Source of the DNA: Aldersonia sp. NBC_00410
GTDB lineage: Bacteria; Actinomycetota; Actinomycetes; Mycobacteriales; Mycobacteriaceae
Reading direction: 5' to 3'
DNA: 64,000 nt
Assembly: GCF_026342035.1 (NCBI RefSeq)
Contig: NZ_JAPENM010000010.1
Span: 124,001 to 188,000 of the forward strand
This document shows positions 1 through 8,014 of this stretch, in pieces (within the stretch, counting starts at the first letter, position 1; the number at the start of each line of letters is the position of its first letter). A program made the translations under genes and the position numbers. The notes under the pieces are model-generated. The model was not told where the DNA came from. It saw only the letters and a program-made list of their open reading frames with translations, and did not search any database.

Positions 1-333
1 CAGCACCCGCACGGTGTGATGTAGCCGGTGGAACCAGTAGTAGGCGAAGTCGTCGAGCAGGAACAGCGCGATCCAGGTCCACGGGTTTGTCGCCGACAAG
101 TGCACCGGTGCAACGAGATACGCGGCCGAGTACACGGCGATCACGACCAGCTTCCAGCCGATGTTGATCACCACGTTGCCCAGCCCCATGCCGATGCTCG
201 TCGAGGAGTCGCGCAGGTCATAGCCGCGGAATTGGCCGGATTGGTCGTCGTCGCGCAGGAAGCGGAACGACACGCCTTCGATGAGCATGGCGATCACGAA
301 GACCGGGATCGCGTGCGCGATGAGATCGAACAC
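1..333 (-). CDS. Membrane fatty acid hydroxylase / sterol desaturase family protein (partial, C-terminus beyond window)
   Basis: Reading the minus strand from a GTG at 331-333 gives an open frame running off the left edge (111 codons seen). The protein opens with a hydrophobic segment, has a second hydrophobic stretch near residues 58-75, and then carries the box FAYYWFHRLHH at about residues 95-105. Its HxxHH cluster is the first metal-binding histidine motif of the di-iron fatty acid hydroxylase/sterol desaturase superfamily. These are integral membrane oxygenases acting on lipid or sterol chains; the substrate cannot be named. A GGGAG lies about 8 bases upstream of the GTG. The gene starts only 12 bases after the stop of the upstream GntR regulator, so the two are probably one operon, possibly under that regulator. 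The later histidine boxes are off the window, so the family call rests on one motif plus topology. Confidence 0.75.
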   Translation of the reverse strand, partial: MFDLIAHAIPVFVIAMLIEGVSFRFLRDDDQSGQFRGYDLRDSSTSIGMGLGNVVINIGWKLVVIAVYSAAYLVAPVHLSATNPWTWIALFLLDDFAYYWFHRLHHTVRVL

Positions 334-345
334 TGGCCGGGCTCC

Positions 346-1095
346 CTATTTCGTCGCGACGAGGCGGTCGAGCCGATCGACTACACCACCGAGCAGGTCG
401 GTCGCCATCTCGTGTGCGCGATCCGCGTCTCGGTGTGCGAGATGGCCGGCGAGGACGACGAGCGCGTCGCCGTCGGCGTACTCGTCGAGCAGTCCGGCGA
501 TCGTCTCCGGTCCGATCGCGTCGATCGCGGCGACGAGTGTGTTCAAGCCGAGCCGGTAGGCGATGTTCGCGCTGCCGTCGACGACCGCGGTCCAGAAGCG
601 CAGGTTGGCAACGACCAGCACAACCGGATCCGAATCGGGTGGCGGGTAGCTGCGTGCGAGTTCGCCGATCCGTTCGATCGCGGCGTCGGTTCCGGTTTCG
701 GCGCATAGTCGGGCCGCGTCGGCGCCGATCGAACGTCGCATCCGAACCATGTCGCGCAGGATCTGCACGGGATGAACCGGCGCGATTCGCGCGATGTCCA
801 CCAGGACGTCGAGGCCGGCACTGGTCCGCCAATCCAGCACACGCGTCGCGCCGCCCTGGGTGATCTGCACCAGTCCGCTCTGCTGCAGGCGCTTCAACGC
901 TTCTCGCACGACATGCCTGCTGACCTGGAAGGACTCGGCGAGATCGCGTTCGGCGGGCAGCGCGTCGTCGGCGACGAAGCGGCCGGCGAGGATCTCCTCC
1001 ACGAGCTGGGCGTACACCGCGTCGGACAGTGCGGTGCGCGAAACGGGTCCGATGGGCACAGGAAAAGGGTGCCGACCGAATGGCTCACTTGTCAA
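346..1095 (-). CDS. GntR-family transcriptional regulator, FadR subfamily
   Basis: A 249-residue regulator. Residues about 19-85 form a GntR winged helix-turn-helix (DALPAERDLAESFQVSRHVV, then REALKRLQQSGLVQITQGG). The helical C-terminal region is the size of an FCD-type ligand-binding domain, as in FadR-subfamily repressors that sense acyl-CoAs or organic acids. The ligand is not predictable. The first in-frame start is TTG at 1093-1095, without a good Shine-Dalgarno. A GTG twelve codons further in is an alternative. A FadR-type palindrome (CTGGT-3 nt-ACCAG core) covers the TTG start, suggesting autorepression. It is followed after 12 bases by the hydroxylase gene, its likely co-regulated partner. 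Confidence 0.85.
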   Translation of the reverse strand: MTSEPFGRHPFPVPIGPVSRTALSDAVYAQLVEEILAGRFVADDALPAERDLAESFQVSRHVVREALKRLQQSGLVQITQGGATRVLDWRTSAGLDVLVDIARIAPVHPVQILRDMVRMRRSIGADAARLCAETGTDAAIERIGELARSYPPPDSDPVVLVVANLRFWTAVVDGSANIAYRLGLNTLVAAIDAIGPETIAGLLDEYADGDALVVLAGHLAHRDADRAHEMATDLLGGVVDRLDRLVATK

Positions 1096-1111
1096 CTGGT
1101 TGGACCAGTTG
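1093..1111. promoter_or_regulatory. Putative FadR/GntR operator
   Basis: The sequence shows a perfect inverted repeat, CAACTGGT-TGG-ACCAGTTG, with 8-bp arms and a 3-bp centre. The core TGGTnnnACCA is the known half-site arrangement of FadR-subfamily GntR operators. It overlaps the predicted start of the GntR gene at 346-1095, so autoregulation is the natural inference. Binding itself is not shown. Confidence 0.6.
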
Positions 1112-1591
1112 AGTTGTACTAACTAGTCGAGTCCGGTACGGCCCGCGGCCCAGTAGCCCTTGCCCTTTGTTCTCCGGGCCTTGCGCTTCCGTTGTCTGGC
1201 GTCGCGTCGCGTCGCAGCGCGTGCAAGCCAGGTTGTTTTGGGTGCTCGCGGCGGCCGACGAAAAACCCGCACCGGCCACTCGTGCGGGGTATGACGTCCC
1301 GGCCGGCGCGCCAGGAAGGATCGGCGTCATGAGTAGTCCGGACGACGCTGTCGGGGGTCGGCGGCGACTCGGCACAAGCGGTGTCACCGGACGCACCCTC
1401 CCGCGCCGTCGGCTACCGGAAATCGAGTGCATCCAGCAACGCCTTCCGCCGGTGCCACCGGTCAGACGCCCGGTACCTACATCACACCGACACCGCCCAG
1501 ACCTGACAACACGGCGTACGAGGGTGAGAGGTCTTCCTGACTCCGCCGTTACGTCGCGGCAGTCACGGCGTGACGTCGCAACAGCACAGTC
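1112..1591. other. 480-bp intergenic region between the gntR gene and the nitrite reductase operon
   Basis: No convincing gene is seen on either strand. The open frames here are Arg/Pro-rich and frame-ambiguous, as expected of non-coding GC-rich DNA. The region must hold the promoters of the leftward gntR operon and the rightward nitrite reductase operon. I looked for a GlnR-type box before nirB and did not find one I could defend. A hairpin with a T-run on the minus strand lies at 1261-1288. Two direct ACGTCGC copies lie just upstream of the gene at 1592. Confidence 0.5.
1261..1288 (-). terminator. Possible minus-strand intrinsic terminator (hairpin plus T5)
   Basis: Inverted repeat CCCGCAC (1266-1272) and GTGCGGG (1282-1288) with a 9-nt loop. 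On the minus strand it is followed directly by TTTTT. No gene was found on the minus strand immediately upstream, so it could instead be a barrier to antisense transcription or a chance structure. Confidence 0.3.
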
Positions 1592-1945
1592 ATGCCCATG
1601 GGCAGTACTCCGCGATTCCTCCAGGGTGTCTTCGCGTTCAAGGGCACCGGTCTCGACGACCCGCAGCCGATCGACGTATCCACCTCATACACAGTGCCGA
1701 GCGGGATCATCGCGCAGCCGTTGTATTTCCGCGGCGGAAACTCGTCGGGCGAACTCGTCGTCGTCACCCTGCTGCGCGACGGCGCACCGATGCGGATCTT
1801 CCCGATGGGTGCGCGGTCCTCGGTGAACGTGCCGCTGCGGGTGGTCGAGGATGTGGATCCCGATGTGGTACTCGAACTCGTCATCGCCGCGCCGGCCGGC
1901 TGCACCGGTGAGGTCGTGGTCGACTTCGGCCTGATGGAGATCTGA
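1592..1945 (+). CDS. Conserved-looking small protein coupled to nirB, function unknown
   Basis: A 117-residue acidic protein with no signal peptide or membrane segment. It is rich in alternating hydrophobic strands (for example GELVVVTLLRDGAP and DPDVVLELVIAAP), suggesting an all-beta fold. Its TGA shares a base with the ATG of nirB (TGATG), so the two are translationally coupled. The first ATG is at 1592 and a second at 1598 is also possible; neither has a clear ribosome binding site. I do not recognise the family. The coupling suggests a role in making, regulating or stabilising the siroheme nitrite reductase, but that is inference. Confidence 0.75.
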   Translation: MPMGSTPRFLQGVFAFKGTGLDDPQPIDVSTSYTVPSGIIAQPLYFRGGNSSGELVVVTLLRDGAPMRIFPMGARSSVNVPLRVVEDVDPDVVLELVIAAPAGCTGEVVVDFGLMEI

Positions 1946-4413
1946 TGCGCTTACTCGTTGTCGGCAACGGAATGGCGGGCGCACGCACCGTCGAGGAGAT
2001 CATCACCCGCGACCCGGACCGCTTCGAGATCACCATGATCGGCGATGAGCCCTACGGCAACTACAACCGAATCATGTTGTCGCACGTGCTGTCCGGCGAG
2101 TCGAGCACCGACGACGACGATCTGATGCTGAACCCGATGAGCTGGTACACCGAACACGGCGTCACGCTCTACTCCGGTGACCGCGCGATGCAGCTCGACC
2201 GGTTCGCGAAGCAGGTCACCTGCGAGAGCGGCCGCGTCGTGGACTACGACGTGCTGATCATTGCTACCGGTTCGAACACGTTCTTCCCCAACATGGACGG
2301 CCTGCGCGAACCGGACGGGCGGCTCGGACGCGGCGTGTTCGGTTTCCGCACCATCGCCGACACCAACGGCATGCTGCAGATGGCGCACTCGCGCGACGAC
2401 ATCCGCGCGTGCGTGATCGGCGGTGGACTGCTCGGCCTGGAGGCCGCATACGGGCTGCGGACCCAGGGCCTCGACGTCGACGTGGTGCACTCCCCCGGCC
2501 ACCTGATGAACCAGCAGCTCGACGAGCGCGGCGGGCATCTGCTGCGCAGGAAGATCGAAGCACTCGGCGTCGGCGTGCACACCGCTCGACGTACCACCGC
2601 GGTGCTGCGCGACGACGCCGGCCGAGTGAGTGGAGTCGGCTTCACCGACGGAAGCTCGCTACCCGCCGACATGGTCGTGGTCACCGCAGGCATCCGACCC
2701 AACGTCGAGTTCGGCCGCCGCGGCGGCCTGGTGGTCGAGCGCGGCATCGTCGTCGACGACCAGATGCGCTGCGAGGACGAAGCATCCATCTACGCCGTCG
2801 GCGAATGCTGCCAGCACCGCGGCGAAGTGTACGGTCTCGTCGCTCCGCTGTGGGAGCAGGCCGTGGTCCTCGCCGACGTGCTCACCGGGTCGAATCCCGA
2901 CGCGGCGTACCACGGTTCGCGGCTCACAACCAAGCTCAAGGTGGCCGGTGTCGATGTCGCGGCGATGGGCGTGCAGGGTCCGGAGCGCGACGACGACGAG
3001 TTCGTCCAGTTTTACGAACCGCGCACCGGTACCTACAAGAGCGTCGTTGTGCGCGACAACAAGCTGATCGGCGCCACACTGCTCGGCGACGTGAGCAAGG
3101 TCGGTTTCCTCTCGCAAGCCTTCGACGAGAAGGTGCCGCTGCCCGAGGAACGCATTTCGATGCTGTTCGACCTCGGCACACCGAGCGCGGCAACCGGCGC
3201 CGCGGAATTGGCCGACGACGCGCAGGTGTGCAACTGCAACGGCGTGAGCAAGGGCGACATCGTCGGATGTGTGCATGCCGGTGCGTCCACCGTCGCCGAG
3301 GTCGTCGCCAAGACCCGGGCGGGTAAGGGCTGTGGATCGTGCAAGGGACTGGTCGCCGACATCGTTGCGTGCGCGGCGGGTGGCGCGCTCGCGGTCGATC
3401 CCAGCGCGGACTGGTACGTGCCGTGCATTCCCATGTCCAAGCCGGAACTGATTGCCGTCGTGCGCGAACGCGGTCTGAAGTCGGTCTCGGAGGTGTTCGC
3501 GAAGCTGTCCACCGAGGGCGAGGTGGCCACTGCGAAGATGCCGCTCGCATCGCTGCTGCGGGTGGTGTGGGGCTCGGACTGGGTGCCGGAGTCGGGCGCG
3601 CTGTTCATCAACGACCGCGTGCACGCCAATATTCAGCGCGACGGCACGTTCTCGGTGGTGCCGCAGATGAAAGGTGGCGTCACCAACCCGGATCAGTTGC
3701 GCCGCATCGCCGATGTGGCCGACAAGTACGCGATCCCGATGGTGAAGCTCACCGGCGGTCAGCGCATCGACCTGTTGGGCGTGAAGAAGGAAGACCTGCC
3801 CAAGGTGTGGGGCGATCTGGACATGCCGTCCGGGTACGCGTACGGCAAGAGCTTCCGGACCGTGAAAACCTGTGTGGGAACAGAGTTCTGCCGGTTCGGA
3901 CTCGGTGATTCCACCAACCTCGGCATCGCGATCGAGGAACGGTTCCAGGGCCTCGAGTCCCCCGCAAAGCTGAAGCTCGCCGTAACCGGATGCCCGCGCA
4001 ACTGTGCGGAGGCGTTGTGCAAGGACTTCGGTGTCGTCGCGATCGGGGACGACAAGTGGGAGATCTACGTCGGCGGCGCCGCGGGGGCGCATATCCGCAA
4101 GGGTGATCTGTTCGCGACCGCGACCGGTGCCGACGAGGTCCTCACCTTTGCCGCGCGCTTCATCCAGTACTACCGGGAGCACGGGAAGTGGCTCGAGCGC
4201 ACCTACACCTTCGTGCCGCGGGTGGGTATCGAGGAACTGCGCCGGCTGTTGATCGACGACGCGGACGGGATCTGCGCGGCACTGGAGGAGCGCATGGACA
4301 CCGCGATTGCCGGCTACACCGATCCGTGGTTGGAGCGGGCCAAGCCGCGTTCACCTGCCCAGTTCCAGCCGGCGCTGCCGCTGCTGCCGCTGCCGAAGGT
4401 GCCGGTCCGATGA
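1945..4413 (+). CDS. nirB: Assimilatory nitrite reductase [NAD(P)H], large subunit
   Basis: An 822-residue cytoplasmic enzyme reducing nitrite to ammonium with NAD(P)H, close to the usual NirB length of about 840. The N-terminal half is a pyridine-nucleotide-disulfide oxidoreductase fold that binds FAD and NAD(P)H (VVGNGMAGAR near residue 4; VIGGGLLGLEAAYG near residue 158). A BFD-like [2Fe-2S] domain follows near residues 428-470 (CNCNGVSKGD and CGSCKG). The C-terminal half holds the nitrite/sulfite reductase ferredoxin-like repeats and the siroheme/[4Fe-4S] ligands Cys643, Cys649, Cys683 and Cys687 (TCVGTEFC and TGCPRNC). It overlaps nirD by 4 bases (ATGA) and the upstream small gene by one base. 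All expected cofactor motifs are present. Confidence 0.97.
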   Translation: MRLLVVGNGMAGARTVEEIITRDPDRFEITMIGDEPYGNYNRIMLSHVLSGESSTDDDDLMLNPMSWYTEHGVTLYSGDRAMQLDRFAKQVTCESGRVVDYDVLIIATGSNTFFPNMDGLREPDGRLGRGVFGFRTIADTNGMLQMAHSRDDIRACVIGGGLLGLEAAYGLRTQGLDVDVVHSPGHLMNQQLDERGGHLLRRKIEALGVGVHTARRTTAVLRDDAGRVSGVGFTDGSSLPADMVVVTAGIRPNVEFGRRGGLVVERGIVVDDQMRCEDEASIYAVGECCQHRGEVYGLVAPLWEQAVVLADVLTGSNPDAAYHGSRLTTKLKVAGVDVAAMGVQGPERDDDEFVQFYEPRTGTYKSVVVRDNKLIGATLLGDVSKVGFLSQAFDEKVPLPEERISMLFDLGTPSAATGAAELADDAQVCNCNGVSKGDIVGCVHAGASTVAEVVAKTRAGKGCGSCKGLVADIVACAAGGALAVDPSADWYVPCIPMSKPELIAVVRERGLKSVSEVFAKLSTEGEVATAKMPLASLLRVVWGSDWVPESGALFINDRVHANIQRDGTFSVVPQMKGGVTNPDQLRRIADVADKYAIPMVKLTGGQRIDLLGVKKEDLPKVWGDLDMPSGYAYGKSFRTVKTCVGTEFCRFGLGDSTNLGIAIEERFQGLESPAKLKLAVTGCPRNCAEALCKDFGVVAIGDDKWEIYVGGAAGAHIRKGDLFATATGADEVLTFAARFIQYYREHGKWLERTYTFVPRVGIEELRRLLIDDADGICAALEERMDTAIAGYTDPWLERAKPRSPAQFQPALPLLPLPKVPVR

Positions 4414-4736
4414 CCACGGCGACCGGGACCTGGACGAAGGTCGGTGTGGTTGGCGACCTGACGCCGGGCGAGGGACGCACGTATGTGGTGGCGGGCAGCC
4501 AAGTGGCGGTGTTCCTGCTCGCCGACGGCACCCTCCGCGCGACCGCCGCCGTCTGCCCACACCGCGGCGGGCCACTGGCCGACGGCCAGATCGACGGCGC
4601 GGTCGTGGTGTGTCCGCTGCATCAATACGCGTTCTCGCTCGACACCGGCATCTGCGCCGATAACGTCGGCGCGGTCGCGGTCTTCCCCGCCAGGGTGGTA
4701 GCGGACGCGATCGAGATCGGCGTACCCGGCGCGTAG
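4410..4736 (+). CDS. nirD: Nitrite reductase small subunit (Rieske-type)
   Basis: A 108-residue Rieske-like partner of NirB. The [2Fe-2S] ligand pattern is intact: Cys49-x-His51 (CPHRGG) and Cys68-x2-His71 (CPLHQYAF). The start is the ATG at 4410 inside the nirB stop (ATGA overlap), so the longer upstream frame is not the gene. It acts with NirB in nitrite assimilation in the cytoplasm. Many NirD proteins have lost these ligands; here they are retained. Confidence 0.95.
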   Translation: MTTATGTWTKVGVVGDLTPGEGRTYVVAGSQVAVFLLADGTLRATAAVCPHRGGPLADGQIDGAVVVCPLHQYAFSLDTGICADNVGAVAVFPARVVADAIEIGVPGA

Positions 4737-4743
4737 TAGAACC

Positions 4744-4772
4744 TTCCTATCCAATATTGAGAGCGCTATTCT
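4744..4772 (+). promoter_or_regulatory. Possible promoter of the LLM oxidoreductase/SDR operon
   Basis: TTCCTA (4744-4749) and TATTCT (4767-4772) are 17 bp apart in an unusually AT-rich patch after nirD. The -35 match is weak. It suggests that the LLM-SDR pair is transcribed separately from nirBD. Confidence 0.35.
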
Positions 4773-4810
4773 CGCCTGGACAGCAATTGACAGCTGAAGG
4801 GCGGTGCAGT

Positions 4811-5719
4811 GTGGCGCTGCAGTTCATCTACCACTACCCGGAGACCGCGGGCGCCGAGGGCGACCTGTTGGACGCGGGCGACCTGCGCGAAGTCGCAATC
4901 ACCGCCGAACGCGTCGGGTTCGATGCCCTCTCACTGAGCGAGCACCCGGTACCGGGAGCACGCTGGCTCGGCGCCGGCGGGCACCAGACGATCGACCCCC
5001 TGGTCGCGCTCGGCTACGTGGCCGGTGCGACCACCCGGCTGAAGCTGCTCACCTACCTCGCCGTCGCGCCCTATCGCAATCCATTCCTGCTGGCCAAGGC
5101 CGCCGCGACCTTGGACAAGCTCTCCAGTGGACGCGCGATCCTTGGGCTCGGTGCGGGATATCAGAAGAGTGAGTTTCACGCACTCGGTGTCGACTTTGCC
5201 GAACGCAACGCACTATTCGACGAAGCGCTCGACGTGCTGCCCATGCACTGGAGCGGCGAACCGTTCAGCTATCAGGGACTTCATTTCAACGCCCGCGACG
5301 TGGTCGCGCGGCCGCGGCCCGTGCAAGATCCGATCCCGATCTGGATCGGCGGCAACTCGCAGTTGAGCCGCCGCCGCGCCGCGGAGCGGGCGCAGGGCTG
5401 GATGCCGATGTCGGGTGGCGCGGAACTCAGTACAACGGCACGAACGCCGTCGCTGGGCGGCGTGTCCGATCTCGCCGCAGCCATCGCGGAGCTCCGCGAG
5501 AAGGCCGCCGCGACCGGACGTACCGACCACATCGATGTCGTGTACTCCTACAGCGGCAACGGCATCGATGCGCCGACCGTCGATGCGGACCGGCATCGTG
5601 ACGCGTTCGCCGAGCTCGAAGCCGCCGGTGTCACCTGGGTGGTCGTCTCCGACCGCACCGCAACGGCCGCGGCGACCTTCGAATTCATCGAATCCTTCGG
5701 CGCCACCTACCTCGCATGA
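4811..5719 (+). CDS. LLM-class flavin-dependent oxidoreductase (luciferase-like)
   Basis: A 302-residue TIM-barrel luciferase-like monooxygenase. Typical features are the strand-helix start AITAERVGFDALSLSEHP, the conserved TTRLKLLTYLAVAPYRNP and LDKLSSGRAILGLGAGYQ segments, and RPRPVQDPIPIWIGGNS. Relatives in actinobacteria mostly use F420, some FMN; the cofactor and substrate cannot be decided here. I take the GTG at 4811, which has GAAGGG 9 bases upstream, rather than the TTG at 4757, which has no ribosome binding site and lies inside the promoter-like patch. The stop overlaps the next gene by 4 bases (ATGA), so the oxidoreductase and the SDR are coupled and probably act in one pathway. 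Confidence 0.88.
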   Translation: MALQFIYHYPETAGAEGDLLDAGDLREVAITAERVGFDALSLSEHPVPGARWLGAGGHQTIDPLVALGYVAGATTRLKLLTYLAVAPYRNPFLLAKAAATLDKLSSGRAILGLGAGYQKSEFHALGVDFAERNALFDEALDVLPMHWSGEPFSYQGLHFNARDVVARPRPVQDPIPIWIGGNSQLSRRRAAERAQGWMPMSGGAELSTTARTPSLGGVSDLAAAIAELREKAAATGRTDHIDVVYSYSGNGIDAPTVDADRHRDAFAELEAAGVTWVVVSDRTATAAATFEFIESFGATYLA

Positions 5720-6603
5720 GCACGGAGATCGATCCGGTGACCCAGACCGATACCGCGGGCTGGTTCGAGCGGCGCAGCGGCTTGGCCGGGACCGTCGCGC
5801 TCATCACCGGCGGCGCCGGAGGTCTCGGCGCGGCGATCGCCCTCGACCTGGCCGCCAACGGTGTTCGCCCTGCGGTCATCGACCTCGACCCGACGGCGGT
5901 CGACGACCTGCGGGGGACGCTCGCCGAGCTTGGCCACGACTCGATCGTGCAGCACGGCGATGCCCGCGATCCGGACGCGCTCGCGGCCTTGTTCGCCGCC
6001 GTCGATGACAGGTGGGGGCGGCTGGACACGCTGGTGAACGTCGTGGGTGGGACCTTCCGTGCGCCGTTCCTCGACACCACGCCGAAGGGCTGGGACGCGT
6101 TGCTGCGCACCAACCTGCACCATGTGCTCTATGCCTGCTCGGCAGCAGCACCGCGGATGCAGACGGGGGGTCGCGGCGGCAGCATCATCAATATCACCAC
6201 CATCGAAGCGCACCGGGCCGCACCGGGATTCGCGGTGTACTCCGCCGCGAAGGCCGCCGTCGAACAGTTCGCCCGCACCCTCGCGGTGGAACTCGCGCCG
6301 GACGGCATCCGGGTCAACAACATCGCTCCCGACTACGTGCCGACACCCAACCTCGCCCGGCTGTCCAATGGCGAGGACCCGATGTCGGATCCGGTCGGCG
6401 GTGCGGTGGCGATTCCGATGGGTCGCGTCGGCCGGGTCGAGGACGTGTCGGGGTGCGCGGTGTTCCTCGCGTCCGCGCTGTCCTCGTACGTCACCGGAAC
6501 GACACTGCACCCCGACGGGGGCACCTTCGCCTCGTCGGGGTGGTTCAACTGGCCGGGTGAGGGCTGGGCCAATCACGTTCCGCTGGAACACCTGGGGCGC
6601 TGA
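5716..6603 (+). CDS. Short-chain dehydrogenase/reductase (SDR)
   Basis: A 295-residue classical SDR with an N-terminal extension of about 28 residues. The cofactor motif TGGAGGLG is near residue 31, the structural NVVGG motif near residue 110, and YSAAK carries the catalytic Tyr and Lys near residues 175-179. The residue 13 before the Tyr, normally the catalytic Ser, is Thr (NITTIEA). Thr can substitute in some SDRs, but this is unusual. The gene is coupled to the upstream LLM oxidoreductase (ATGA overlap). Substrate unknown. A strong hairpin terminator follows. Confidence 0.88.
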   Translation: MSTEIDPVTQTDTAGWFERRSGLAGTVALITGGAGGLGAAIALDLAANGVRPAVIDLDPTAVDDLRGTLAELGHDSIVQHGDARDPDALAALFAAVDDRWGRLDTLVNVVGGTFRAPFLDTTPKGWDALLRTNLHHVLYACSAAAPRMQTGGRGGSIINITTIEAHRAAPGFAVYSAAKAAVEQFARTLAVELAPDGIRVNNIAPDYVPTPNLARLSNGEDPMSDPVGGAVAIPMGRVGRVEDVSGCAVFLASALSSYVTGTTLHPDGGTFASSGWFNWPGEGWANHVPLEHLGR

Positions 6604-6608
6604 CCGAC

Positions 6609-6643
6609 GCGGGGTTCGCGAGTCGGCGACTCGCAAACCCCGC
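6609..6643. terminator. Bidirectional hairpin terminator between convergent genes
   Basis: GCGGGGTTCGCGAGTC (6609-6624) pairs with GACTCGCAAACCCCGC (6628-6643) over 16 positions with one C-A mismatch and a GGC loop. It lies between the SDR stop (6603) and the stop of the convergent gene (6655). There is no long U-tract, which is common for actinobacterial terminators. Confidence 0.75.
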
Positions 6644-6654
6644 GCGGTTGAGCT

Positions 6655-7107
6655 CTATTCGACGAAGCCGAGGTGCCGCAGCAGGTCGGCGTGCGCGAAC
6701 TGACCGTAGTACTCGCGCATGTGCGCGATCTTGCCGTCGCGGAACGTGACCCGGATCGCCAGCCGGTTCTCGTACGTGTACCCATCGGCGAGTTTCCCGA
6801 TCATCTTCTCCTCGATGATGGCAACGTCCGGGTCCGCCGTCTGATGGAAGACGAGATCGGTCACGCCGAGCTCCGTCACTGCGGCCGTGAGGCCGCCAAA
6901 AACGGCACGCAGCGCGTCGCGGCCGGCGATGACGGCATCGAGGCCCGGCACCGGCAACGCCGCCTCGTATATTCCATCCTCGCACCAGGTTTCGATGAAC
7001 TCGTCGACCCGGCGGGCGAAGAGCAACCCGCTCGATCGTGTCCACAACTCCTCGTTGCGGGTGCGGACGGCAGCCAGGTCGGCGTAGTTGGTTTCCGTGG
7101 TGGTCAT
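6655..7107 (-). CDS. SnoaL-like / NTF2-like fold protein
   Basis: A 150-residue protein with the cone-shaped NTF2-like layout: an N-terminal helix (ARRVDEFIETWCEDGIYE), central strands and a curved sheet with FRDGKIAHMREYYGQF. This last segment is typical of SnoaL-like isomerases and of steroid-isomerase-like or dehydratase relatives. The substrate is not predictable and the family also contains non-enzymes. GGAGAG lies about 7 bases before the ATG. It is co-directional with the hemerythrin-like gene, 56 bases downstream of that gene's stop. Confidence 0.8.
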   Translation of the reverse strand: MTTTETNYADLAAVRTRNEELWTRSSGLLFARRVDEFIETWCEDGIYEAALPVPGLDAVIAGRDALRAVFGGLTAAVTELGVTDLVFHQTADPDVAIIEEKMIGKLADGYTYENRLAIRVTFRDGKIAHMREYYGQFAHADLLRHLGFVE

Positions 7108-7163
7108 CGTGCTCTCCTATCGGGTTGGGTGTTGCGTCTTTGCTGGGCCAGAACCCTGCGGGG

Positions 7164-7898
7164 TCAGAATCCGGCGCGCGGGAGCGGGCTTGGGGTGCCG
7201 TGAATCCGGCTGGCGTAGCGGCGGAACGAGCGCCGCGCGAGCGGCGGCAACACGACGCGGACGGGAGCGGAAAGCTTCGCCGATTCGAGTGCGATGACGT
7301 CCGGGTCGCCCTCGTAAAGCATCATTCCGAAGCCGACCAAGGTCATGCGCTTCGGAATCGAGGACATCCCCAGTTCGGTGAAGTGGTCCCACTCGGCGGC
7401 GGTGACGTGTCGCGCCATGATCGGCAGCAGGCGCGTCTCCTCGGCCTCGAGGTGCTCGACGAGCGCTGCCGACAGCACGGTGAGCAGGTCCGCGAGTTCC
7501 GCGCCGTCCGTCGCCGCCGCGCTGGCTCGCCACCGATTCGTCGCGGCCGGAACCTGGTCCAACAAGCTCGCGACCACCTCGTGCTGGGATTCCATCAGGT
7601 GCACCAGCGGTGCGAGGCGATCCGGAACCCGCTCCAGCAGCGGCTCCCACAGCACCTCGTCCTCGATGGTGTGGTGATGGTGCAGCAGCGAGGTGAACAG
7701 CAGCACGTGGTCTGCGACGACGCCGGCCCGCCGTCGGTCGCCGTCGCGCACTGCGCGCACCGCGGCGGGGGCCAGCCCGATCTCGCGTCGGAAGCTCGTG
7801 TGGGCGACGAGCATCATTCGCACGTCCGTCAGTCCCGTCCCGTGCAGGGCCGGTTCGCCCGCCGTGGCGACGGCCCGTGTCATCTCGGTCTCTGTCAT
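7164..7898 (-). CDS. Hemerythrin HHE-domain protein
   Basis: A 244-residue, mostly helical protein. The di-iron ligand pattern of hemerythrin-like domains is visible: His near residue 33 (VAHTSFRREI), HHHHTIEDE near residues 73-81, a mid-protein His (MESQHEVV) and HLEAEE near residues 148-153. Such proteins bind O2, NO or iron, or serve in stress sensing; the role here is unknown. The C-terminal 70 residues are a basic extension. GAGGAGA precedes the ATG. It is divergent from the AfsR/SARP-type regulator. Confidence 0.88.
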   Translation of the reverse strand: MTETEMTRAVATAGEPALHGTGLTDVRMMLVAHTSFRREIGLAPAAVRAVRDGDRRRAGVVADHVLLFTSLLHHHHTIEDEVLWEPLLERVPDRLAPLVHLMESQHEVVASLLDQVPAATNRWRASAAATDGAELADLLTVLSAALVEHLEAEETRLLPIMARHVTAAEWDHFTELGMSSIPKRMTLVGFGMMLYEGDPDVIALESAKLSAPVRVVLPPLARRSFRRYASRIHGTPSPLPRAGF

Positions 7899-8001
7899 GG
7901 CGATCTCCTCGGTAGTCCGGTCCGGTTTCCCGGGTGAACACCATGCTCGGATCCCGACCTCGAGCCGATCTCGAGAAACTCTTGGAAGCCGTCCGATGCC
8001 C

Positions 8002-8007
8002 TAGCAT
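8002..8007 (+). promoter_or_regulatory. Possible -10 element of a leaderless regulator mRNA
   Basis: TAGCAT ends 7 bases before the ATG at 8015, where no Shine-Dalgarno is present. That spacing would put the transcription start at or next to the A of the ATG. No good -35 is seen. Confidence 0.35.
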
Positions 8008-8014
8008 CAGCGCC

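Noticed and set aside
1123-1260. Minus-strand basic peptide frame ending RKRKARRTKGKGYWAAG... just upstream of the gntR gene
   Set aside because: It looked like a small basic ribosomal-type protein, but no plausible start codon or ribosome binding site is in frame and I recognise no family.
1300-1591. GlnR-type nitrogen-control box upstream of nirB
   Set aside because: Expected from biology, but no GTnAC/GAAAC-type repeats with correct spacing could be found by eye.
1167-1826. Rightward open frame in the nirB leader with an ATG at 1329 and an AGGAAGGA-like site about 10 bases upstream
   Set aside because: The translation is Arg/Pro/Ser-rich without any fold-like pattern and runs out of frame into the coupled gene at 1592, so it is a GC-rich chance frame.
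2659-4182. Long minus-strand frame (507 codons) opposite nirB
   Set aside because: Antisense shadow of a high-GC coding region; His/Arg/Val-rich composition and no motifs, while nirB on the other strand is unambiguous.
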